Assembly: GCF_938046015.1 (NCBI RefSeq)
Contig: NZ_CALIXW010000036.1
Location: 124,001 to 188,000 of the forward strand
Direction of reading: 5' to 3'
DNA length: 64,000 nt
From: an uncultured Porphyromonas sp.
GTDB lineage: Bacteria; Bacteroidota; Bacteroidia; Bacteroidales; Porphyromonadaceae
Of this stretch, positions 33,848-42,966 are shown one piece after another; position 1 is the stretch's first letter; each line of letters begins with the position of its first letter. The notes beneath the pieces are model-generated. The model was not told the DNA's origin. It worked only from the letters and a program-made list of their open reading frames with translations, and did no database searches. The position numbers were made by a program, and so were the translations under genes.

Positions 33848-34399
33848 ATGTACGTAGCCCAGGCCAAGCGCAAGGAGAACATCGTCGAATACCTGCTCTA
33901 CATGTGGCAGGTGGAGGACCTCATCCGTGCTGCAGGTGTAGACATGGAGGGCGTGGAGCGGCTCATCTTGCCCCGCTATGGCGAGCGCAGTGAAGCTGAG
34001 CGCCGTGAGCTCTACCGCTGGTACTCCGAGCTGGTGGACATGATGCGCGCCGAGGGCAAGCAGCAAAGTGGCCACCTGGACGTCCATCGCATCGTGCTGC
34101 TGCAGCTGGAGGAGCTCCATCGCCGTCTGCTGGCCAATAGTGAGGACTACGTCTACTCGGGGATGCACCTGCAGATCCTCCCTGCCCTCATCCAGCTACG
34201 CGCCAAGGGTGCCAAGGAGGAGAGCGAGCTGGAGACGGCGCTCAGTGCCGTCTATGGCTACCTTACCCTGACGCTCAAGGGGCAGGAGATCTCCGAGGAG
34301 ACACGGCAGTCGATGAAGCAGATCAGCTCCTTCCTCGCCCTGCTGGCCCACCGCTACCAGATGGAGCAGACGGGCAGTGATCTAGAGCCTCAGGCCTAG
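33848..34399 (+). CDS. DUF4924 family protein
   Basis: A 183-residue, largely helical soluble protein starting [29 protein letters not shown], which I recognise as the DUF4924 family found in Bacteroidota. There is no signal peptide or membrane helix, and no catalytic motif is visible. It begins 7 bp after the phosphodiesterase gene and ends 35 bp before prfC. The conserved placement beside translation genes is suggestive at most; the function is unknown. Confidence 0.8.
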   Translation: MYVAQAKRKENIVEYLLYMWQVEDLIRAAGVDMEGVERLILPRYGERSEAERRELYRWYSELVDMMRAEGKQQSGHLDVHRIVLLQLEELHRRLLANSEDYVYSGMHLQILPALIQLRAKGAKEESELETALSAVYGYLTLTLKGQEISEETRQSMKQISSFLALLAHRYQMEQTGSDLEPQA

Positions 34400-34434
34400 T
34401 CTTGCCCCCACTCAGAATAGACACAAGAATCGTA

Positions 34435-36030
34435 ATGAACGAGTATAAGGACGAAATAGACCAGCGGCGAACCTTCGCCATCATCAGCCACCCGGACGCC
34501 GGGAAGACGACCCTAACCGAGAAGCTCCTGCTCTTCGGGGGGGCTATCCACGTAGCAGGAGCCGTCAAGAGCAACAAGATCAAGAAGACGGCCACCAGTG
34601 ACTGGATGGAGATCGAGAAGCAGCGTGGGATCTCTGTGGCGACGTCCGTCATGGGCTTCGAGTACGCGGGGCATAAGATCAATATCCTCGACACCCCAGG
34701 GCACCAGGACTTTGCTGAGGATACCTTCCGTACGCTCACAGCCGTAGACAGCGTCATCATCGTCATAGATGGAGCCAAGGGGGTAGAGGCACAGACCCGT
34801 CGCCTGATGGAGGTCTGCCGTATGCGCAAGACGCCCGTCATGGTCTTCATCAACAAGATGGACCGCGAGTGTCAGGACCCCTTCGACCTCCTGGACGAGA
34901 TCGAGCAGGAGCTGCAGATACGCGTCCGTCCCCTCTCCTGGCCCATAGATATGGGGCAGCGCTTCCGTGGGGTCTACAATATCTACCAGCAGGGGCTGAA
35001 CCTCTTCACGCCCGACAAGCAGCGCATCACCGAGAGCGTCTCCATCGCGGATATCCATTCTCCTGAGCTGGAGCAGCACATCACGGCAGAGCAGGCCGAG
35101 CGTCTGCGCGCCGACCTGGAGCTAGTGGATGGCGTGTACCCAGAGTTCGATCGGACGGAGTACCTAGCGGGCGATCTCGCTCCTGTCTTCTTCGGCTCGG
35201 CGCTGAATAACTTTGGAGTGCAGGAGCTGTTGGACTGCTTCGTCGAGATCGCCCCCTCGCCGCGCCCCGTCCGTGCCGAGGAGCGCGAGGTGTCCCCTTA
35301 CGAGCCTGCCTTCACCGGCTTCGTCTTCAAGATCCACGCCAACATGGATCCCAATCACCGCAGCTGTATCGCCTTCGTCAAGATCTGCTCGGGGCGCTTC
35401 GAGCGCAACGCTAGCTACAAGCACGTGCGCCTAGGCAAGCAGTTTAAGTTCAGTAGTCCCACAGCCTTCATGGCCCAGCGCAAGGAGACGGTAGAGGAGG
35501 CCTATGCGGGTGATATCATCGGCCTGCCTGATACGGGCAACTTCCGTATCGGCGACACGCTCACTGCAGGCGAGGAGCTGCACTTCCGCGGCCTGCCCAG
35601 CTTCTCCCCCGAGCTCTTCAAGTACATCGAGAACCAGGATCCGATGAAGACCAAGCAGCTCGCCAAGGGCATCGACCAGCTGATGGGAGAGGGTGTCGCA
35701 CAGCTCTTCACCAATCAGTTCAACGGGCGCAAGATCATCGGCACCGTAGGGCAGCTGCAGTTCGAGGTCATCCAGTACCGCCTATTGCACGAGTATGGGG
35801 CTGCCTGTCGCTGGGAGCCCGTCAATCTCTACAAGGCCTGCTGGATCGAGTCCGACGACCCTGCCGAGCTCGAGAACTTCAAGCGCCGTAAGGCCCAGTA
35901 CATGGCTAAGGACCTCGCTGGCCGTGACGTCTATCTGGCCGACTCGGGCTATGTGCTGACGATGGCCCAGCAGGACTTCCCCAAGATCCGCTTCCACTTC
36001 ACCTCGGAGTTCGGAGGTGCTGACGTTTAA
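34435..36030 (+). CDS. prfC: Peptide chain release factor 3
   Basis: The GTPase that recycles RF1/RF2 from terminated ribosomes. From the ATG at 34435 ([30 protein letters not shown]) the 531 residues match the usual RF3 length. G motifs: [13 protein letters not shown] (G1), GISVATSV (G2), DTPGHQDF (G3), NKMDRE (G4). The domain II and III hallmarks, including [28 protein letters not shown] residues at the C-terminal side, distinguish it from EF-G. A frame open to 34402 adds only 11 residues before the family start. Confidence 0.96.
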   Translation: MNEYKDEIDQRRTFAIISHPDAGKTTLTEKLLLFGGAIHVAGAVKSNKIKKTATSDWMEIEKQRGISVATSVMGFEYAGHKINILDTPGHQDFAEDTFRTLTAVDSVIIVIDGAKGVEAQTRRLMEVCRMRKTPVMVFINKMDRECQDPFDLLDEIEQELQIRVRPLSWPIDMGQRFRGVYNIYQQGLNLFTPDKQRITESVSIADIHSPELEQHITAEQAERLRADLELVDGVYPEFDRTEYLAGDLAPVFFGSALNNFGVQELLDCFVEIAPSPRPVRAEEREVSPYEPAFTGFVFKIHANMDPNHRSCIAFVKICSGRFERNASYKHVRLGKQFKFSSPTAFMAQRKETVEEAYAGDIIGLPDTGNFRIGDTLTAGEELHFRGLPSFSPELFKYIENQDPMKTKQLAKGIDQLMGEGVAQLFTNQFNGRKIIGTVGQLQFEVIQYRLLHEYGAACRWEPVNLYKACWIESDDPAELENFKRRKAQYMAKDLAGRDVYLADSGYVLTMAQQDFPKIRFHFTSEFGGADV

Positions 36031-36070
36031 TACCCACCCAACACGTAATATTCACTAACACCCTTCTCTC

Positions 36071-37489
36071 ATGAAGACAAGAAAGTTGCTCTCCGTCGTG
36101 GCGCTTGCGGCGACGGTGGCGCTCACGGTCTGCGCCTGCGGAACCGTGAAGCTGAAGAAAAACACCAAGACACACATCATCGAGACGGTCGTGCCTAAGC
36201 GTCCCGCTGGGCAGAAGGACGTCCTGGGGCTGCGCCTTGCCCCCATGCCCGTGGTGCGTGTAGGCTTCATCGGCCTCGGGATGCGCGGTCCCGGCGCTGT
36301 CGAGCGCTTCACACACCTTGATGGCGTCCAGATCAAGGCCCTCTGCGACCTCCATCCCGAGCGCGTGGCCAAGAGCCAGAAGTACCTCGAGAAGGCAGGC
36401 CTGCCTGCAGCCACCGAGTACAGTGGTAGCGAGGATGCCTGGAAGAAGCTCTGTGACCGCGATGATATCGACCTCGTCTATATCGCCACTGGGTGGCAGC
36501 ACCACGCAGAGATGATGATCTACGCCATGAACAAGGGCAAGCACGTCGCCTGTGAGGTGCCCGCCGTCATGACCCTCAAGGAGGCTTGGGACGTCGTCAA
36601 CACAGCCGAGCGCACCCAGCGTCACTGCATGATGCTGGAGAACTGTGTCTACGACTTCTTCGAGCTCACGACGCTCAACATGGCTCAGCATGGCCTCTTC
36701 GGCGAAGTGCTGAGCGCTAAGGGCGGCTATGTTCACAACCTCGAGCCCTTCTGGAAGTACTACGATGCCAACTGGCGTCTGGAGGCCAACATCGGCTTCC
36801 GTGGCGACATCTACGCTACGCATGGCCTTGGCCCCGCCTGCTGGGTGCTCAACATCCACCGCGGCGACCGCATGGACTACCTCATCAGCATGGACGTCCC
36901 CGCTACGACCCTTCCCCGCTTCATGCGTGAAGAGATGAAGATCGAGAACCCCCAGGTCAAGAACGGCGAGATGACGCAGACGCTCATCAAGACTGTCAAG
37001 GGCAAGACCATCTATCTCGAGCACAACGTCACCTCCTACCAGCCCTACAACCGCTACTACCAGGTTATCGGCTCGGACGGCTTCGCTAACAAGTACCCCA
37101 AGCAGGGCTATTGCCTCCGTCCTACCGAGGAGTCTAAGTCTGCCGTCCCCAACCACGAGGACCTCAAGAGCCACGACTACGTCAGCGATGCTACGCGTGA
37201 TGCGCTGATGAAGAAGTACCAGCACCCCATCCACGCTGAGATCGCTGAGAAGGCGAAGAAGGTCGGTGGTCACGGTGGTATGGACTTCATCATGGACTAT
37301 CGCCTCATCTATTGCCTGCACCATGGCCTACCCCTCGATATGGACGTCTATGACCTAGCCGAATGGTCTTCTATCGGTGAGCTCACGGAAATCTCGCTGA
37401 ATCACCACTCCGCTCCCGTAGCAGTGCCTGACTTCACGCGCGGTGCGTGGAATCGCCTCAAGGGTCTCCAGCTGTACTACGCTAAGTAA
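36071..37489 (+). CDS. GH109-like NAD-dependent alpha-N-acetylgalactosaminidase (Gfo/Idh/MocA family)
   Basis: A 472-residue exported lipoprotein (signal ending LTVCA|C). The Rossmann fold starts at VRVGFIGLGMRGPGAVERF (about 59-77), followed by ALCDLHPERVAKSQKYL, SEDAWKKLCDRDDIDLVYIATGW and a long HCMMLENCVYDFFELTTLNMA block. This block is typical of glycoside hydrolase family 109, whose founding member removes the terminal GalNAc of blood-group A antigen using a bound NAD(H). The activity is inferred; some relatives act on other sugars. It is last in the operon, 40 bp after prfC, and is followed by an excellent terminator. Confidence 0.86.
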   Translation: MKTRKLLSVVALAATVALTVCACGTVKLKKNTKTHIIETVVPKRPAGQKDVLGLRLAPMPVVRVGFIGLGMRGPGAVERFTHLDGVQIKALCDLHPERVAKSQKYLEKAGLPAATEYSGSEDAWKKLCDRDDIDLVYIATGWQHHAEMMIYAMNKGKHVACEVPAVMTLKEAWDVVNTAERTQRHCMMLENCVYDFFELTTLNMAQHGLFGEVLSAKGGYVHNLEPFWKYYDANWRLEANIGFRGDIYATHGLGPACWVLNIHRGDRMDYLISMDVPATTLPRFMREEMKIENPQVKNGEMTQTLIKTVKGKTIYLEHNVTSYQPYNRYYQVIGSDGFANKYPKQGYCLRPTEESKSAVPNHEDLKSHDYVSDATRDALMKKYQHPIHAEIAEKAKKVGGHGGMDFIMDYRLIYCLHHGLPLDMDVYDLAEWSSIGELTEISLNHHSAPVAVPDFTRGAWNRLKGLQLYYAK

Positions 37490-37530
37490 GGCTTAGCAAG
37501 GAGCGGACAGCCGCTTGCTGTCCCTCAAAG

Positions 37531-37571
37531 GACTAGGCCCCGCGAGCTCGAGTAGCTCGCGGGGCCTAGTC
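37531..37571. terminator. Strong terminator after the GH109-like gene
   Basis: A perfect 18-bp stem (37531-37548 with 37554-37571) and a 5-nt loop, followed on the plus strand by TTTTGCTTTT. It is a classical intrinsic terminator ending the four-gene plus-strand operon. Confidence 0.9.
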
Positions 37572-37770
37572 TTTTGCTTTTAGGTAGGTGGGGGCTAAGC
37601 GCTCCAGTAGCACCCGCGTAGGACAAGCCGCGTAGGGATCAAGCGCTGGGTATCGTGTCTTGCTTTTCCATCCTAAGGCTAGCCCTACAGGAAAGACTGC
37701 AAGGCCTTGTCCAAAGCCGCCCCGTAGTAGGAGGAGGGGTGGAGCAAGCCAACAGTCTTCACTTAGCTCT

Positions 37771-37814
37771 CTGAGGGATATCTCTCAGCCCTCTGACTGA
37801 TATCCCTCAGGACT
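37771..37814 (+). repeat. Intergenic 22-bp-unit element, copy G (2 units, short form)
   Basis: Two units at 37771 and 37793: CTGAGGGATATCTCTCAG (a near-perfect palindrome) then CTGACTGATATCCCTCAG. The 3' flank is CTCCCTTCCCCTAGCTC, resembling copy F. It looks like a version reduced to the outer units 1 and 4. It lies in the convergent gap 37490-37925 between the GH109-like and YejM-like genes. Besides this and the terminator at 37531, the gap shows nothing I recognise. Confidence 0.8.
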
Positions 37815-37925
37815 CCCTTCCCCTAGCTCATAGTACGCTGGGAGGCCTTTCTCCCTTCGATCTGAGACAAGGTGGGGGAGGAGTGAGACTATGGTCTTTT
37901 GGCCGCGGAGGAGTGGGCGAGAGGC

Positions 37926-39782
37926 CTACTGACGGAAGAAGCTATTGAGGCGCTGCACGGCCTCGTTGAAGCGTCGACTGTCGATCTTGTAGTCTAGGAT
38001 GGGCTTCATCTTAGGGTCGTAGACCTCTAGAGCGCCCTCGGCGGTCTTCTCGAGGATGGTGTCTCCCTCGATGATGAAGGCGTAGTTGAGGTTACTGCCG
38101 ACGATGTGCCAAGTGCGTGGCGTGGGGTCGCTGAGTAGGCGTCCCATGCTGTAGTCGCTTGGGTCGTTCTTCACGCCCAGCCAGTCGTGCATCAGGGTCG
38201 CCACGAGGTCGTAGTGCGTGGTGCGGTAGTCGATGTGCCCCGGCGCCTGCCCAGGGAAATGGCAGATGAAGGGTACGCCGAGCTGCGGGTCAGCGAAGTT
38301 GCTGTTGTGTCCCCAGTAGTTGCGGCCGCTCTCGTTGAACTCCTGCCCGTGGTCTCCCGTGAGGATGACGATAGTATTCTCCAGCGCGCCCGAGCTCTGG
38401 AGCGAGCCGAAGATGCGCCCGAGCAGCAGGTCATCCTGGTAGCAGGTGTTGCGGTAGAGGTTCCACATCGGCGTGGGATCGCTGTCCTTGCTGAGGCGGG
38501 TGTAGTCGGCGAATTCCCAGGCGGGAGAGAAGCGCTGGTTGAGCTCCTTGGGCAGCTCGAAGCTGTGAGGCAGGTCGAAGAAGAGGAAGGAGAAGAGCGG
38601 GCGCCCCGAGGCCTGGCGCTGGGGGAGCTCGGAGAGGTAATCCTCGGTGAGGCGTCTATCACGCTCGAGCGAGCTGGCGCCGGGGGTGGAGGTACGCAGC
38701 CCAGGGATCTGCTTGAAGAGGACGCTGGCGAAGTTGGGGTTCTCCAGTGTCGCGCTGGGATAGGCACGCATATCGTACCCGAGCTCGCTGAGCCGGCTGA
38801 TGAGTAGCGGCTGTACGTGCGAGGCCTCGAACTCCTCCCAGTAGTAGCAGCTGAGGCCGAAGAAGAGCCCATAGACTCCGCTACGGGTGCCATTGCTGGC
38901 ACTCTTGTGATCGGTGTACCACTGGCTACGCTGAGCAAAGGCGTAGGTCGCGGGCATGGTCTCGGGGGTGAGCGCACGCTTATTCCACGAGTCGAGGAGG
39001 ATGATGAGGATGTTGGGCAGCTGCTTGGGCTGCTCCTTCACTAGCGGACGGCGAGGATAGTTCACCAGCCCAGAGCCACCGCGCTGGAGCGCCTCTAGGT
39101 CACTGGGCGAGTGGAAGCCTAGGCGCAGCATCAGACTGTAGGAGGTCGTGGGGAAGTAGTAGGGGAGGAGCTTGGCGCTGCGTACGATGGAGGGGCGCGA
39201 GACGAAGGCGCCGTAGATGTGCATCAGATGGGCCAGCAGCGTCGCACCCAGGATCAGTCCTAGCCCCCAGCCCCAATAGGCACGCCCATGACGGCGCCAC
39301 AGCCAGCTCGCCAGGAGATAGATGCCGAGGCTCAGTAGGCCTATCCCGAGGAGTAGCATCCCCTCGCGCAGGTAGAGCGCGGTATCGAAGTTGAAGACCT
39401 CACCCGCTCCTGGGCCGAAGACCATATTGAGGATGAAGCCATTGATGTGGAAGCGGTAGATCGCGTAGACCTGAGCATCGAGCTGGCAGAGGATACTCAT
39501 CAGGCCCGTGAGCAGCGTCTGTACCCAGAGCGCATAGCGGCCTGGCCGTAGGGCGATGAGGAGGCTCGCGATGAGGTAGGCAGGGAGCATCAGACAGCCC
39601 GCATGGGAGAGGCAGGAGGCTAGATAGAAGGTGTAGCCGAGCGCATCCATCAGCTCCATCGTCGTGCTGCCTAGGAGCTGGAGGAGGAACTGCAGGGCTA
39701 GGAGCAGCGTCCCGCCTAGGTAGAGGAGGAAGCCCTGCTGGAGGAGGCCGCGTCTCTGAGTCGTGGGGCTCATGCGTATCAT
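37926..39782 (-). CDS. YejM/PbgA-like inner-membrane sulfatase-fold protein
   Basis: A protein of about 618 residues from the ATG at 39782 (an ATG at 39773 is equally possible; a GTG at 39812 lies in a hairpin). Five N-terminal membrane helices (about 10-190) contain YRFHINGFILNMVFGPGAGEVFNF, resembling the DUF3413 part of E. coli YejM. The periplasmic alkaline-phosphatase fold begins at ILIILLDSWNKRALTPETMP and has SASNGTRSGVYGLFFGLSCYYWEEF and TGDHGQEFNESGRNYWGHNSN. In Enterobacteria YejM (PbgA/LapC) tunes lipopolysaccharide synthesis via LpxC turnover. A phosphoethanolamine or LtaS-type transferase is the alternative. Single gene, convergent with the previous operon. Confidence 0.8.
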   Translation of the reverse strand: MIRMSPTTQRRGLLQQGFLLYLGGTLLLALQFLLQLLGSTTMELMDALGYTFYLASCLSHAGCLMLPAYLIASLLIALRPGRYALWVQTLLTGLMSILCQLDAQVYAIYRFHINGFILNMVFGPGAGEVFNFDTALYLREGMLLLGIGLLSLGIYLLASWLWRRHGRAYWGWGLGLILGATLLAHLMHIYGAFVSRPSIVRSAKLLPYYFPTTSYSLMLRLGFHSPSDLEALQRGGSGLVNYPRRPLVKEQPKQLPNILIILLDSWNKRALTPETMPATYAFAQRSQWYTDHKSASNGTRSGVYGLFFGLSCYYWEEFEASHVQPLLISRLSELGYDMRAYPSATLENPNFASVLFKQIPGLRTSTPGASSLERDRRLTEDYLSELPQRQASGRPLFSFLFFDLPHSFELPKELNQRFSPAWEFADYTRLSKDSDPTPMWNLYRNTCYQDDLLLGRIFGSLQSSGALENTIVILTGDHGQEFNESGRNYWGHNSNFADPQLGVPFICHFPGQAPGHIDYRTTHYDLVATLMHDWLGVKNDPSDYSMGRLLSDPTPRTWHIVGSNLNYAFIIEGDTILEKTAEGALEVYDPKMKPILDYKIDSRRFNEAVQRLNSFFRQ

Positions 39783-39811
39783 TCGTCTATTGGCTGGGTG
39801 ATAGGATAGCA

Positions 39812-39849
39812 CGCGGGGCGGCAGGCTGATATCCAGTTGCCGCCCCGCG
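39812..39849 (-). terminator. Terminator after apbE
   Basis: A perfect 12-bp GC-rich stem (39812-39823 with 39838-39849) with a 14-nt loop in the gap between apbE and the YejM-like gene. It separates the two transcripts. Confidence 0.75.
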
Positions 39850-39894
39850 CTGCTGTGCTAGGAGTGGGGAGCAGCCTGTGACGGCTGCTGTACA

Positions 39895-40917
39895 TTACTT
39901 GATGACGAGCTGCTCGAAGCCTGGGCTCATCACCGTATGGTAGCCTCCCTCGGGGTTGCCGAGGATGAGCATATACTCCACACCAGGGAAGTGGCGGATG
40001 AGTGCAGGCACCTCGCTGGCCTGACGCGTCATACAGGCGGTGGCCAGACCATCGGCGAGCATGCAGCTCGGGGCGATGATCGTCGCGCTCAGCACGTCGG
40101 TCTGCATGGGGTAGCCACTCTTGGGGTCGATGGTGTGGGCGTACTTCTTCCCCTTGATGATCTTGTAGTTGCGGTAGTTACCCGAGGTCGCCAGACCTCC
40201 TGCATCCTGGGGAAGACGGATGCGTAGCTCGTAGTCATTGACGCTCCCTGAGGGGTCGTCTATGGGCTTATCGATACCGATGACCCAGCGTTCGCCCTGG
40301 GGGTTCTTCCCCTGGAAGGCGATCTCTCCGCCCAGCTCGACGAGGTAGTTGCTGGCTCCTCGCTCCTTGAGGAGGCGCCCCACAAGGTCGGCGCAGTAGC
40401 CCTTGGAGATGGAGGAGAAGTCGATCTTCATACGTGGATCAGCCTTCAGCATCTGTGCTCCATTGAGCTGCACCTTTTGGTAGCCGACCAGCTGACGTAC
40501 GCTGTCGACGATGTGCGAGGTGATGCTGTCGCCCTTCTTCTCGAAGCCGAAGCCCCAGAGATTGATCAGCGGCGCGCAGGTCACATCATAGCTGCCCTCC
40601 GTGTGACGCGAGATCTCGACCGACTGTAGGAAGACTTCGCGGAGCATCGAGTCCGTCTCGGAGGATTCGTTGCGATTGATCGCAGCGATGAGACTGGTGG
40701 AGTCGAAGGGGTTCAGCGAGTGGCTGAAGGAGTGAAAGGTCGAGTCGATCGCCTTGCTGTAGTCCGTGCCTAGATCGTACTGGATGGAGAAGTAGGTGTG
40801 GAAGACTTCGCCTGTGAGCTTCGTGTACTGACTGCGCTTGGTGCTGCCCGAGCAGGCGCTGAGTAGCGCCAAGAGCCCGAGCCCATAGATACTGATACTA
40901 CGACGTAGCTGATTCAT
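39895..40917 (-). CDS. apbE: FAD:protein FMN transferase (ApbE)
   Basis: Transfers FMN from FAD onto a threonine of partner proteins such as NQR or RNF subunits, at the periplasmic face. The 340-residue product has a lipobox (LLALLSA|C). Family landmarks are NPFDSTSLIAAINRN, WGFGFEK, a KIDFSSISKGYCADLV segment, and the magnesium/flavin region YAHTIDPKSGYPMQTDVLSATIIAP with ADGLATACM. No NQR or RNF genes are in the window. It is 53 bp after the GT2 gene. Confidence 0.94.
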   Translation of the reverse strand: MNQLRRSISIYGLGLLALLSACSGSTKRSQYTKLTGEVFHTYFSIQYDLGTDYSKAIDSTFHSFSHSLNPFDSTSLIAAINRNESSETDSMLREVFLQSVEISRHTEGSYDVTCAPLINLWGFGFEKKGDSITSHIVDSVRQLVGYQKVQLNGAQMLKADPRMKIDFSSISKGYCADLVGRLLKERGASNYLVELGGEIAFQGKNPQGERWVIGIDKPIDDPSGSVNDYELRIRLPQDAGGLATSGNYRNYKIIKGKKYAHTIDPKSGYPMQTDVLSATIIAPSCMLADGLATACMTRQASEVPALIRHFPGVEYMLILGNPEGGYHTVMSPGFEQLVIK

Positions 40918-40970
40918 GACGATATGGTCTATGATGTGAGGTATAGGGATGTCAGCTGCTGTGGGAGGGG

Positions 40971-41924
40971 CTAGAGCTCCTCCTCGATCTTATAGTCGTT
41001 GCGGTCCTGAGACTGGCGGGCGAGCAGCTCAGCGATGAAGCCCGCTAGGAAGAGCTGCGTCCCGATGATCATTGCGGTAAGGGCGATGAAGAAGTAGGGA
41101 CGGCTCGTGACGAGCGGCGCAGGGGTATTCGTCCAGATGTGGAAGAGCTTGCTCCCCAGTACTACCAAGAGGGCGATGAAGCCAATGACGAACATCAGGC
41201 TTCCCCCGAGGCCGAAGAAGTGCATCGGCTTACGGCCGAAGGTGGAGGTAAACCAAAGGGTGATGAGGTCGAGGTAGCCGTTGACGAAGCGGCTGAGCCC
41301 GAACTTGCTCTCGCCATACTTACGTGCCTGGTGCTGGACGACCTTCTCGCCGATGCGGGAGAAGCCCGCTACCTTCGCCATGTAGGGGATGTAGCGGTGC
41401 ATGTCGTTGTAGATCTCGATGCTCTTGACCACCTCAGCGCGATAGGCCTTGAGCCCGCAGTTGAAGTCGTGTAGGTTATGTATGCCCGAGAGATGACGGG
41501 CCGTAGCGTTGAAGAGCTTGGAGGGGAGATTCTTGCTCAGCACGGGGTCGTAGCGCTTCTGCTTCCAGCCGCTCACGAGGTCGTAGCCCTCCTCGCGTAT
41601 CATACGATAGAGCTCGGGGAGCTCGTCAGGGCTGTCCTGCAGGTCGGCATCCATGGTGATGACGACATCGCCCTTGGTGCGCTCGAAGCCGCACTGCAGC
41701 CCAGGGGACTTCCCATAGTTGCGGCGGAACTTGATGCCACGCACGGCAGGGTTAGCCGCCTGCAGCTGCTTGATCACCTCCCAGGAGGAGTCCGTGCTGC
41801 CGTCATTGACGAAGATGATCTCGTAGCTGTAGCCGTGTGCCTCCATGACCCGGCGTATCCAGGCCTCGAGCTCGGGGAGTGATTCGGCTTCGTTGTATAG
41901 AGGGATGACGATGGATATATCCAT
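40971..41924 (-). CDS. Glycosyltransferase family 2 with C-terminal membrane anchor
   Basis: A 317-residue GT2 enzyme of the DPM1/GtrB (polyprenyl-phosphate sugar transferase) type. The GT-A domain (about 1-220) has VIPLYNEAESLPEL, FVNDGSTDSSWE, and the DADLQDSPDELPEL metal motif. Two membrane helices follow (about 235-300), then an acidic tail. Such enzymes make polyprenyl-phosphate sugars for lipid or O-antigen modification. The donor and acceptor are unknown. It lies 27 bp after the DUF4199 gene, a frequent pairing in Bacteroidota. Confidence 0.9.
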   Translation of the reverse strand: MDISIVIPLYNEAESLPELEAWIRRVMEAHGYSYEIIFVNDGSTDSSWEVIKQLQAANPAVRGIKFRRNYGKSPGLQCGFERTKGDVVITMDADLQDSPDELPELYRMIREEGYDLVSGWKQKRYDPVLSKNLPSKLFNATARHLSGIHNLHDFNCGLKAYRAEVVKSIEIYNDMHRYIPYMAKVAGFSRIGEKVVQHQARKYGESKFGLSRFVNGYLDLITLWFTSTFGRKPMHFFGLGGSLMFVIGFIALLVVLGSKLFHIWTNTPAPLVTSRPYFFIALTAMIIGTQLFLAGFIAELLARQSQDRNDYKIEEEL

Positions 41925-41951
41925 AGTGGTATGCTGGTGGAGATAAGGGCG

Positions 41952-42476
41952 CTATTGGTAGAAGGGGCGCTGTCGTAGGGCAAGCCCTACAAGGGCTCCC
42001 CATACGAGGCCCAGGAAGAGGGTGAAGCAGTAGTCTACCCAGAGCCACTGCCATAGCGGAGTCGCCTCGAGGCTAGCCAGCGACTCCTGTAGCTGCTGCC
42101 CTAGCGCCTGAGGCTGATTGCTCAGCATCTCGTGGAGCTGATCGAGGATCTCGGGGATGAAGTAGCGGAAGTAGAAGTACTGCGGGATCAAGGCGAGGAT
42201 CCCCCCGAAGACGTGCTGGCGCAGGGTATAGCTCAGCCCCTGGAGCCAGCTGAAGCCCGTGCTGGGCGTGGCTACCTGATCGCGGTAAGCCTTGGTGAGG
42301 CGATAGGCGGTATAGGGTATGAGGATGAGCCCAGCAAAGTAGATGAGGCTGAAGAAGGGGTAGCCGAGGCCTAGGATGCGGGCAAGGTAGGTCAAGCAGA
42401 GGACGCTGCCGAGCTTGAGCCCGTCGCGGGCAATAGAGGCTGTGGGCTTGAGTTTATCTTGTTCTTGGGTGCTCAT
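41952..42476 (-). CDS. DUF4199-like membrane protein
   Basis: A 174-residue protein with four predicted helices (about 25-45, 47-65, 88-105 and 150-170) and a soluble amphipathic segment between helices 3 and 4. I start at the ATG at 42476 (MSTQEQDKLKP), just after the promoter box; a frame open to 42527 would begin upstream of the promoter. It resembles DUF4199 proteins, which often sit beside a GT2 gene in Bacteroidota; the function is unknown. Confidence 0.78.
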   Translation of the reverse strand: MSTQEQDKLKPTASIARDGLKLGSVLCLTYLARILGLGYPFFSLIYFAGLILIPYTAYRLTKAYRDQVATPSTGFSWLQGLSYTLRQHVFGGILALIPQYFYFRYFIPEILDQLHEMLSNQPQALGQQLQESLASLEATPLWQWLWVDYCFTLFLGLVWGALVGLALRQRPFYQ

Positions 42477-42496
42477 GTGGTGCGCTTTATTCGCCA

Positions 42497-42504
42497 CAAA
42501 GGTA
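42497..42504 (-). promoter_or_regulatory. Promoter -7 box for the DUF4199-GT2-apbE run
   Basis: Reads TACCTTTG on the minus strand, matching TAnnTTTG, only 21 bp before the chosen ATG, so the leader would be short. This decides against the longer start at 42527. Confidence 0.6.
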
Positions 42505-42651
42505 GTACATATCGCTCTATCCCTCAAGCGTCACCGCTCGCTAGGCGTGGCTGAGGCCTCTGCCCTGTCACCCCGTTAGGGGCAGCCCCGCCGAGCACTT
42601 GTCGCGAGGCTAAGGGGCCGCGCGAGGCCTTAGCCCCCCCTGCCGCCCCTC

Positions 42652-42739
42652 GTGAGGGATACCCCTCAGCCTCCTGATGGCTATCCCTCACACACGTCAC
42701 GGACGTCCCTCAGTGCGCTGACTGATATCCCTCAGCGCG
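42652..42739 (+). repeat. Intergenic 22-bp-unit element, copy H (4 units)
   Basis: Units start at 42652, 42674, 42696 and 42718, exactly 22 bp apart, in forward orientation. Unit 1 is GTGAGGGATACCCCTCAG, unit 2 CTGATGGCTATCCCTCAC, unit 3 has ACGTCCCTCAG, and unit 4 is the full CTGACTGATATCCCTCAG. It lies in the tandem gap 42477-42966 between the DUF4199 promoter and the priA 3' end. A small perfect stem at 42841-42858 (7 bp, 4-nt loop) is the only other structure I see and may help end the priA transcript. Confidence 0.87.
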
Positions 42740-42966
42740 CTGCTCCTTGTGCCTGAGGAGTATGGGGAGCTTAGTGGGTACTTCGCTGGAAGTAAGCTGA
42801 GGGGAAGGGACAAGGGGGAGCGGGATGCCTCCACTTGGGCAGGGAAGTGCGCTTCCCTAAGGGAGGAAGTGCGTGCTCCCCGTGTTGCCCCGTTCGGAAG
42901 GGGTATAGCTCGTCCTCCTGCGCCAAGGCGCTGGATGAGGTCTAGGGGCAGATGTAGCGGGAGGAA

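Noticed and set aside
35999..37324. A 441-codon minus-strand open frame opposite the GH109-like and prfC genes
   Set aside because: It is the mirror of a strongly supported plus-strand gene and shows valine/leucine/histidine-rich, motif-free sequence typical of antisense frames in GC-rich DNA.
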